From Candidatus Heimdallarchaeota archaeon (GTDB lineage Archaea; Asgardarchaeota; Heimdallarchaeia; Heimdallarchaeales; Kariarchaeaceae), in the NCBI GenBank assembly GCA_029882335.1, contig JAOUKW010000219.1, positions 1-6,802 of the forward strand: a stretch of 6,802 nucleotides of DNA, written 5' to 3'. Under the pieces are notes generated by a model. That model saw only the letters and a list, made by a program, of their open reading frames with translations. It ran no database searches and was not told where the DNA came from. Position 1 is the stretch's first letter; each line of letters opens with the position of its first letter. Shown here piece after piece: positions 1 through 5,452 of the stretch. A program made the position numbers and the translations under genes.

Positions 1-32
1 AACTAGTCGAATCGAGAATTCTACCTATCATT

Positions 33-989
33 TTACAATAAGTAAGATACTTTATATTTGATGAGATCTTCGTTCATTAATTCAAAGAGTAGGATTAAAA
101 ATGTTTCCAGTGCAGTTTCCTTCTCGATGGCGTTATCATAAATATTGTCTACTACTTTTTTTATCCTAACAAATCCCTTATTTTGAAATTGATCTGAAAT
201 TAAGAACATTGTTTCATAATCGACGTCTTTTGATGGAGTAAAATATCCTCTTGTTAATGCAATTTTTGCAGTATTTCCCATTATCCGTTCAACGATTAGA
301 TCTTTATTTAATAATTGTAATCTCGAAGTAGAGTCTAAAACAATTGGTAAAACCAGTTGATCTACAACATCTGGTGTAACAATGCCCTGTTTGTCTATAT
401 AATTTATTATACTTCCCATCATTTTAATATTTAAATTTGCAGTAGATTCAACCCATTCAGTAAGAATTTTCAACCATTCAATTATACTGTTCTGTTCTAA
501 GTCTGTTAAATTTGATGTTTTAAAGGTTACTTGGATAATAATTGCACCTAATGGTGAATTGATCACTATCGGATTATTTTCATCAGATGACGGATTGTTA
601 CTAATGGTATATATTTCTAAATTGTGTTGACGAGATGTTAGGAGTATGCTGTTAATAGAATTGGTATATGTCAAGATTTTATACTTGGAAAGCTTCATTT
701 GAGGAGTGGGTAAGCCTAATAAATTTTGCTTTAATTCTTGTCTTCCTTGTAGTAAATCATTTGATCTAACTTGGAAGTTATGATCTACAAATAGCTTTAC
801 TCCATGCTCATCTGACGCATCTATTCTAATATTTTCATGAATATCTATATATGATGCTAGACCATTTTCTTTTAATTCTTCTCTTTCTAGATGAATTGAC
901 TGGTCTACAATGACGCTCCGAGTTATTTTGCATCCCTTACAAAGATATGAAACCCTACGGTAAATATTTTCGTCTGGTGCTAAATGCAT
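33..989 (-). CDS. Conserved archaeal-type protein of unknown function with N-terminal CxxC
   Basis: I do not recognise a named family and assign no function. The 318-residue product has no signal peptide or membrane segment, so it is probably cytosolic. Its N-terminal part (about residues 12-80) holds a CKGC pair (C17, C20), followed by His51 in a DIH motif, His62 in DEHG and a VDHNFQVR segment ending in an Arg. Two Cys plus nearby His could bind one metal, but no second Cys pair is seen. A middle beta-rich part (about 100-160) leads into a largely helical C-terminal half (165-318). The N-terminal pattern resembles domains I associate with Asgard archaeal proteins (memory, not a search). The ATG at 989 is the only good start: an in-frame stop lies six codons upstream and there is no Shine-Dalgarno. 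It is transcribed divergently from the LanC-like gene across a 161-bp AT-rich spacer. Confidence 0.8.
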   Translation of the reverse strand: MHLAPDENIYRRVSYLCKGCKITRSVIVDQSIHLEREELKENGLASYIDIHENIRIDASDEHGVKLFVDHNFQVRSNDLLQGRQELKQNLLGLPTPQMKLSKYKILTYTNSINSILLTSRQHNLEIYTISNNPSSDENNPIVINSPLGAIIIQVTFKTSNLTDLEQNSIIEWLKILTEWVESTANLNIKMMGSIINYIDKQGIVTPDVVDQLVLPIVLDSTSRLQLLNKDLIVERIMGNTAKIALTRGYFTPSKDVDYETMFLISDQFQNKGFVRIKKVVDNIYDNAIEKETALETFLILLFELMNEDLIKYKVSYLL

Positions 990-1102
990 ATGTATAATTG
1001 TAGCTTAAATCATCTAATTCAAAAAGAGTATGATGTTTAAATCAAATATTTCGTAGCTTTTTAAAATTTGTATAACAATAGTAAAATACAATCTTTGATT
1101 CC

Positions 1103-1130
1103 CGTTATAATCAAATTATTAATTATATTC
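1103..1130 (+). promoter_or_regulatory. Possible TATA region for the LanC-like gene
   Basis: This AT-rich stretch contains TTATAAT and AATTATATT, about 25-45 nt before the TTG start at 1151. That spacing would suit an archaeal promoter with a short leader. The whole 990-1150 spacer is AT-rich, so the exact box is uncertain. No convincing promoter could be picked out for the divergent gene on the minus strand. Confidence 0.25.
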
Positions 1131-1150
1131 GATTTATTTAATTCATACAG

Positions 1151-2641
1151 TTGAAATTAATTCGGATTTTTTTAATTCTTCTTTTATTCACTCCATCTTC
1201 GGTTTCTACACAAATTCCATCTCAATCTGAGGAAGATGATGAAACTTATTTTGGTTGGTATTGGGGTTCTGCAGGTATTTTATCAGTTTTATTCGATTTG
1301 TTATCTGCAAATGTGGGTGATTCAAATTTTAAGGGTGAATTGACTAATTTAATTAATCGAGGATTAGATGGATTGTGGGAAAATAGATTAATGATTGACA
1401 ATGGATCTAAAATTGCATCATGGTCAAAAATAGAAAATGGTTCTATCTATCCTGGAATGAAGTATGGAGTTACTGGAATAATTAAAACTTTTTTAAGAGC
1501 GTATACTCTATTGAATAACGAAACTTATCTCAATTGGATCGATGAAAGTTTTCAACAACTCATTAGAGAATCAGATCATACCTCACAATACCTTAGTTGG
1601 CCTTATAATTATGAAAATATTCAAAATAATACAGGTATTGTTGTTAATGATATTAACTTTGGAGGTTTAGGTATCATTGATACCATCCTGGATTATTACA
1701 ATAAGACAAATAATATTGAGTTGCTTTCATATGCTATTTCAATTGCAGAATGGCTATACAAAGCGTCATTTATCAGCAGCGGTGAATCATTATATCAGTT
1801 ATTACCATGGTATAGTATAGATTTTACAACTACTGAGATTCAAACTTCATATCTAACTGGTATGGCTGGAACAATACCCGTGTTTTCTAGATTATCCCTA
1901 GCAACATCAAATACAACTTGGATTAATTGGGCTCAAAACATATCAACATGGTATATTGATCATCAAGAACAGAATGGAAGCTGGAAATTTGATCCTCAAG
2001 ATCCTACAAGCTTTTATTATACTTCATTTGAAAATGGTGTTTTGGGGATAATAGTTGCTTTATCTATTGGTAAATCTCTAGGTATTGAACTTGATTTATC
2101 ACAAACTATTGATAATGGTCTTCTATGGTTAAAAAATCAAATTATCATGAACCACACCCACCTATCAATACCAATTTTTACAGGTGCAAATTTTTATCGT
2201 AATGGTTATTTACGAGGTCTACTAGGTATTATAGATGTTTTTAGTGAATATCCGATGTATAAAGATTTTAGTTTGGAATTACTTGAAATGTTTTTAGAAA
2301 CAAATACATATACTTTCAGTAAAAAAGGAAAAACATGCATTGGGATGTATAGTATTGATGACAATGAACCATTTTTAGATTTATCTTTTGCAGATGGTGT
2401 GTCTGGTTTAATTCACATTCTGATAAAATTTTATACCAAAGGCTTAATTGAAAAAGCTAAAATGGATAATTACGCAAAAAAATATTTGGAAACACTCATA
2501 GTGTTTATGAATGTAGATAATTTATGGCCACGACAAGTTCCAATAAATCAGTTTATCAGAAATAATTTATTTATTTACTTTTCCAGTGCAGTTATGATGA
2601 CTATTATGCTCTATATATTAAAAATAAAGAAGAAATCTTAA
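1151..2641 (+). CDS. Exported, membrane-anchored LanC-like seven-repeat protein, zinc ligands absent
   Basis: The 496-residue protein begins with a signal peptide (K2, R5, then a hydrophobic run at 6-15, likely cleavage near 19-20). It ends with one membrane helix (about 474-490) followed by KIKKKS, so the bulk should sit outside the cell, anchored by its C-terminus. Between them are seven GxxG motifs starting at G39, G106, G171, G237, G296, G356 and G416, spaced 59-67 residues apart. Each opens a helical hairpin, the signature of the LanC alpha-toroid. LanC cyclases are normally cytosolic and bind zinc through two Cys and a His (CxG and CHG motifs). Here those sites read ENG, LRG and ADG, and C396 is the only Cys, so lanthionine cyclase activity is unlikely. 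A sugar- or peptide-binding or glycosidase-like toroid is an alternative. The TTG start is forced: an in-frame stop lies four codons upstream, and the signal peptide begins exactly here. The decarboxylase gene starts 53 bp downstream. Confidence 0.75.
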   Translation: MKLIRIFLILLLFTPSSVSTQIPSQSEEDDETYFGWYWGSAGILSVLFDLLSANVGDSNFKGELTNLINRGLDGLWENRLMIDNGSKIASWSKIENGSIYPGMKYGVTGIIKTFLRAYTLLNNETYLNWIDESFQQLIRESDHTSQYLSWPYNYENIQNNTGIVVNDINFGGLGIIDTILDYYNKTNNIELLSYAISIAEWLYKASFISSGESLYQLLPWYSIDFTTTEIQTSYLTGMAGTIPVFSRLSLATSNTTWINWAQNISTWYIDHQEQNGSWKFDPQDPTSFYYTSFENGVLGIIVALSIGKSLGIELDLSQTIDNGLLWLKNQIIMNHTHLSIPIFTGANFYRNGYLRGLLGIIDVFSEYPMYKDFSLELLEMFLETNTYTFSKKGKTCIGMYSIDDNEPFLDLSFADGVSGLIHILIKFYTKGLIEKAKMDNYAKKYLETLIVFMNVDNLWPRQVPINQFIRNNLFIYFSSAVMMTIMLYILKIKKKS

Positions 2642-2659
2642 TACATTTAATATAAGAGC

Positions 2660-2667
2660 TTAAATTA
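2660..2667 (+). promoter_or_regulatory. Possible TATA box before the LysA-like gene
   Basis: TTAAATTA, preceded by a purine-containing AAGAGC, is centred about 32 nt before the ATG at 2695. This matches the spacing of the other candidate promoters in the window. It lies in the 53-bp gap after the LanC-like stop, so the decarboxylase may have its own transcript, be co-transcribed with the upstream gene, or both. Confidence 0.3.
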
Positions 2668-2694
2668 ATCTAATTTTTATGGGAAATTACGCAA

Positions 2695-3969
2695 ATGACT
2701 GAATTAAATGACATTTCATGGTTGAAGAAATGGAATATTCAGAAAATATCCAAAAGCTTGGGTACTCCATTTTATCTCTATAATCAAGATAAAATAATTG
2801 AAAACTATAATTTGTTAACAGAAGGGCTACATTCAAAGATTAATGTGTTCTATGCTGCAAAGGCAAATCCTAATCCTGAAATATTGAGATGTATCAAGAT
2901 GCTTACTCCTCATATAGAAGTTTCTAGTTTGGGTGAATTTCGATTATCAAGAAAAGCAGGATATCAAGCCGCAAATATTATTGTAAATGGACCTGGTAAA
3001 TCAAAAAACGAAATAGATATCTATTTGCAAGAGGAAATTGGGTATATCAATGCAGAATCCATAGAAGAAATTAAGTTAATAAGTGTACTCGCAGACAAAC
3101 ACAATTGGGATGGTAAATTAGGTATTCGAATTAATCCCGATTTTAATATACACGACACGGTATTAACAACAGGTGGCATTCCTTCTAAATTTGGAATTGA
3201 TTTGAACCATATTGACAATATTGATGAATTATTACGAATAAAAATAAAAATGCTCCATGTTCATGTTGGTTCTAGGTCCTTGGATGGTGACGAAATTTCT
3301 ATATTTTATATGAAAATTCTAGAAGTATATTTATCCTTGAAAACTAATCTATTACCAAATCTAGAAATCCTAGATCTTGGTGGTGGTTTTGGAATACCAA
3401 TCCGAGATGGTGAATTACCACTAGATGTCAAAAAAATTATTTCTACCCTGAATAATTTAGTACAATATGATGAGATTGACCAGTTATTTATTGAACCCGG
3501 TAGATTTATAATTGGAAATGCTGGTATATGCATTTCCAAAATTCTATATATTAAGGAATCAAAAGGAGAAACCTTTGCGATAATTGACGCGGGAACGAAT
3601 ACTTTCGCAAGGAATTCATTAGTTAGAGATCAACATAAAATTATTTCATTAAGTGAACTGCATAATACCAATAGGGATATTTCTGTAGATCATGTGGTAG
3701 GTCCACTATGTACATCTTTTGATTGGCATCAATTAAATAAACCAATTCGATGCTCTAGCGATGATTACATGATAATTTATTCAACAGGGGCATATGGATT
3801 AACTGCTGCACAATCATTATTTATGATGAGACCAATAGCTCCTGAATTATTAATTAATGGAGACGATATTTCAGTAATCAATAACGAATTTGATCCAACT
3901 ATAATATATGATAACAAGCTCATTACTGATTTTCCTCGTACTGATTTAATGGATATAAAATATTATTAG
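2695..3969 (+). CDS. Fold-type III PLP-dependent decarboxylase, LysA/BtrK-like
   Basis: The 424-residue length fits the diaminopimelate/ornithine decarboxylase family, which removes an alpha-carboxyl group with pyridoxal phosphate. The N-terminal alpha/beta barrel has the PLP lysine K56 in YAAKANPNP, SKFG at 164-167, the ring-stacking H190 in HVHVGS, the phosphate-binding GGGFG at 229-233 and EPGR at 267-270. The C-terminal beta domain supplies R306, H314, C339 in GPLCTSFD and Y367 in GAYG. True DAP decarboxylases usually have Cys-Glu-Ser at the catalytic Cys, where the Glu helps read the distal amino group. Here it is Cys-Thr-Ser, recalling the GPLCT-type motif of BtrK-like and exosortase-associated decarboxylases. 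The usual RPxLYxAxH is also changed to RNSLVRDQH, although R306 and H314 remain. I therefore leave lysA off as a symbol. The ATG at 2695 has no Shine-Dalgarno; the ATG at 2679 is out of frame. The stop lies 10 bp from the convergent Lrp gene. Confidence 0.9.
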   Translation: MTELNDISWLKKWNIQKISKSLGTPFYLYNQDKIIENYNLLTEGLHSKINVFYAAKANPNPEILRCIKMLTPHIEVSSLGEFRLSRKAGYQAANIIVNGPGKSKNEIDIYLQEEIGYINAESIEEIKLISVLADKHNWDGKLGIRINPDFNIHDTVLTTGGIPSKFGIDLNHIDNIDELLRIKIKMLHVHVGSRSLDGDEISIFYMKILEVYLSLKTNLLPNLEILDLGGGFGIPIRDGELPLDVKKIISTLNNLVQYDEIDQLFIEPGRFIIGNAGICISKILYIKESKGETFAIIDAGTNTFARNSLVRDQHKIISLSELHNTNRDISVDHVVGPLCTSFDWHQLNKPIRCSSDDYMIIYSTGAYGLTAAQSLFMMRPIAPELLINGDDISVINNEFDPTIIYDNKLITDFPRTDLMDIKYY

Positions 3970-3979
3970 CGTCTGATAT

Positions 3980-4426
3980 TTAATATTTAGTTCGTGTTAA
4001 AACAATTCTCGTATTTGTATCTCTAACCCCAGAAATACTTCGTAGTTTTTCAATTGCATTTTTTAAATCCTCTGTATTGTTGCTATTAAATATTATCAAT
4101 AAATCTACATCTCCTGCAGTTTCATATATAGTCTCAATCCCTTTGGGGATTAATTCTTCTATTTGATTTTTTATTTTATTTGAACCAATATTACCTTCAA
4201 TTATTATTTCTATAACTGCCCATCCTTTTGACCCTTCTTCTTTTATTTGAATTGTAAATTTCTCAATAATACCTGAACTTACCAGCTTAGATATTCTATT
4301 TCTAATTGCTCCTTCTGTGACATTTAGTGATTTTGCCAATTCTGTATTTTTTAATTTTGAATTTTCTTTTAATAATTCTAATAATTTATTATCAAATTCA
4401 TCAATTACATACAATGCTTTAGTCAT
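3980..4426 (-). CDS. Lrp/AsnC family transcriptional regulator
   Basis: This full-length 148-residue protein belongs to the feast/famine (Lrp/AsnC) family, DNA-binding regulators that respond to amino acids and form dimers or octamers. An N-terminal winged helix-turn-helix covers about residues 8-56, with the recognition helix in TEGAIRNRISKL (37-48). A linker leads to the ligand-binding RAM domain (about 68-145), which carries the characteristic ETAGDVDLLIIF segment (102-113) and a final beta strand, TRIVLTR. It converges on the LysA-like decarboxylase with only 10 bp between stops. In Sulfolobales the Lrp-type LysM controls lysine biosynthesis, so regulation of the neighbour is plausible but unproven. 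Its own promoter overlaps a cluster of palindromes (4455-4479), which suggests autoregulation, as is common in this family. The ATG at 4426 is well placed and has no Shine-Dalgarno. Confidence 0.93.
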   Translation of the reverse strand: MTKALYVIDEFDNKLLELLKENSKLKNTELAKSLNVTEGAIRNRISKLVSSGIIEKFTIQIKEEGSKGWAVIEIIIEGNIGSNKIKNQIEELIPKGIETIYETAGDVDLLIIFNSNNTEDLKNAIEKLRSISGVRDTNTRIVLTRTKY

Positions 4427-4454
4427 AAATTAATATTTTGTATAATTAAAATAT

Positions 4455-4470
4455 GAATATATTCTTTTCG
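4455..4470 (-). promoter_or_regulatory. Candidate BRE/TATA promoter of the Lrp gene
   Basis: Read on the minus strand, a purine-rich CGAAAA (BRE-like, 4470-4465) is followed directly by GAATATATTC (4464-4455), whose centre is about 33 nt before the ATG at 4426. Archaeal transcription usually begins 25-30 nt after the TATA centre, so the leader would be only a few nucleotides long. This fits the absence of a Shine-Dalgarno sequence. Confidence 0.5.
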
Positions 4471-4479
4471 AATTTCGAA
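4455..4479. promoter_or_regulatory. Palindrome cluster, possible Lrp autoregulatory operator
   Basis: GAATATATTC (4455-4464) is a perfect 10-bp palindrome. Two bases later come two TTCGAA palindromes (4467-4472 and 4474-4479) separated by one T, which together form a 13-bp inverted repeat with only the centre unpaired. The cluster covers the proposed TATA/BRE of the adjacent Lrp gene. Binding there would block TBP/TFB. That it is an operator is inferred from position and symmetry only. Confidence 0.35.
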
Positions 4480-4693
4480 CTACATACAAGTAAAAAAATA
4501 ATTAATATATATCATTTATATGAATTTCAATTAGTTACTAAAATTTAAATAATTATTAAATTTAAATTTACGTATAATAATAATTAAAACAATTTTACAT
4601 TTTTATAAAAATAAATAAATTGAATTTTCGTGGGAAAAAGAATAGTTCAATTTAAAATAATTACGACATTAAAACTATCAAAATACAATAATG

Positions 4694-4704
4694 TTATAAA
4701 TTTA
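4694..4704 (+). promoter_or_regulatory. Candidate TATA box of the longin-like gene
   Basis: TTATAAATTTA is centred about 32 nt before the ATG at 4731, close to the spacing at the Lrp promoter. It implies a very short leader. No clear purine-rich BRE precedes it, and the surrounding sequence is AT-rich, so confidence is moderate. Confidence 0.4.
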
Positions 4705-4730
4705 ATAATGGGTATAGAATTTGTCAATAT

Positions 4731-5441
4731 ATGGTAATTCCTCTTGATCGATTTATACTAATGACAGATGGAGGTTTAACTGTATACAATAAGTCATTTC
4801 AAAATAAAAAGTACGATGCATTTCTTTTTGGTAGTTTTATTGGTGCAATTCTTTCTTTTACCAATGATTTAGGTGAAAAATTAACATCACTTTCACTCCA
4901 ATCATTAACTCTCACCTTTAAAAAACTCAATAATTTTATTATTGTTGTAGGATATCAGGAAGATTTAGTCACTGAGCAAGCAATAACACATTTATTTAAT
5001 GAATTTGAACAAAGTGAATTTTTAAAAGAAAAGGCATTAGAGGCTGAATTTGGGGCTGTGGAAATAACAAATGAGTTTGAGGAATCAGTAAATATAATAT
5101 TACAATCAATATTTAATAATTATGAAAATATTGATTCTCTAATTTCTATCAATAGTTCCGAAAATCAAATTAGAACCAAGGAACAGAAAGAGATTATGCA
5201 AATTATCAATAAATTGTTTAATTCTGATGTTCAAATAAGAGATTTGGCATTAACACTAATTGGAAAAGAAATTTCATCTCAAGAAGCAATCTCAAAATCG
5301 ATTGCGACCGATATGGTTATTGAATTAATTTCAATGACAAATATAGAACCTAAATTCAAGAAAAAATTAAATGAATTATTAATCCAAATGAAAAATAGGA
5401 CTCTTCGAGCAGCTAAAAAGACACAAAGAGCACTATTCTAA
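4731..5441 (+). CDS. Longin-like (roadblock/longin superfamily) protein with helical C-terminal region
   Basis: The 236-residue protein has no signal peptide or membrane helix. Residues 6-23 form a beta hairpin (FILMTDGGLTVYNKSF). A helix with FGSFIGAILSFTNDLG follows (about 31-48), then strands at about 51-65 and 68-76 and a helix at 80-100. This beta-beta-alpha-beta-beta-beta-alpha order is that of longin domains, which in eukaryotes sit on SNAREs, adaptor subunits and small-GTPase regulators; Asgard archaea encode many. Residues 107-236 are mostly helical and end in a basic stretch (about 208-233). The fold call rests on pattern reading, not an alignment, and no partner GTPase gene lies in the window. 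The ATG at 4731 has no Shine-Dalgarno, and the TATA-like box at 4694-4704 supports it. The gene is convergent with the MFS-DUF47 fusion, 11 bp between stops. Confidence 0.75.
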   Translation: MVIPLDRFILMTDGGLTVYNKSFQNKKYDAFLFGSFIGAILSFTNDLGEKLTSLSLQSLTLTFKKLNNFIIVVGYQEDLVTEQAITHLFNEFEQSEFLKEKALEAEFGAVEITNEFEESVNIILQSIFNNYENIDSLISINSSENQIRTKEQKEIMQIINKLFNSDVQIRDLALTLIGKEISSQEAISKSIATDMVIELISMTNIEPKFKKKLNELLIQMKNRTLRAAKKTQRALF

Positions 5442-5452
5442 ATGTAATAGAA

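Larger units (their letters stand above)
4427..4730. other. AT-rich 304-bp divergent intergenic region
   Basis: The spacer separates the divergently read Lrp and longin-like genes. It holds a candidate promoter at each end and an almost pure A/T core. Within the core, 4541-4570 forms an imperfect inverted repeat: AAATTT, then the perfect palindrome AATAATTATT, then AAATTT. A 31-codon plus-strand reading frame (4453-4548) gives no recognisable peptide. I see no tRNA, structured RNA or other gene. Confidence 0.6.

Noticed and set aside
1151..2641. Functional lanthionine synthetase with a lantibiotic cluster
   Set aside because: Zinc-binding Cys/Cys/His motifs are missing, the protein is exported, and no LanB/LanM-type dehydratase or precursor peptide is visible nearby.
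3021..3218. Minus-strand reading frame inside the decarboxylase gene
   Set aside because: It lies antisense to well-conserved decarboxylase motifs such as SKFG and encodes no recognisable protein.
3306..3539. Minus-strand reading frame inside the decarboxylase gene
   Set aside because: It is antisense to the GGGFG and EPGR motifs; a shadow of the real gene.
4453..4548. 31-codon plus-strand reading frame in the intergenic region
   Set aside because: It has no recognisable motif or ribosome-binding site and overlaps the proposed Lrp promoter; frames of this length can occur by chance.
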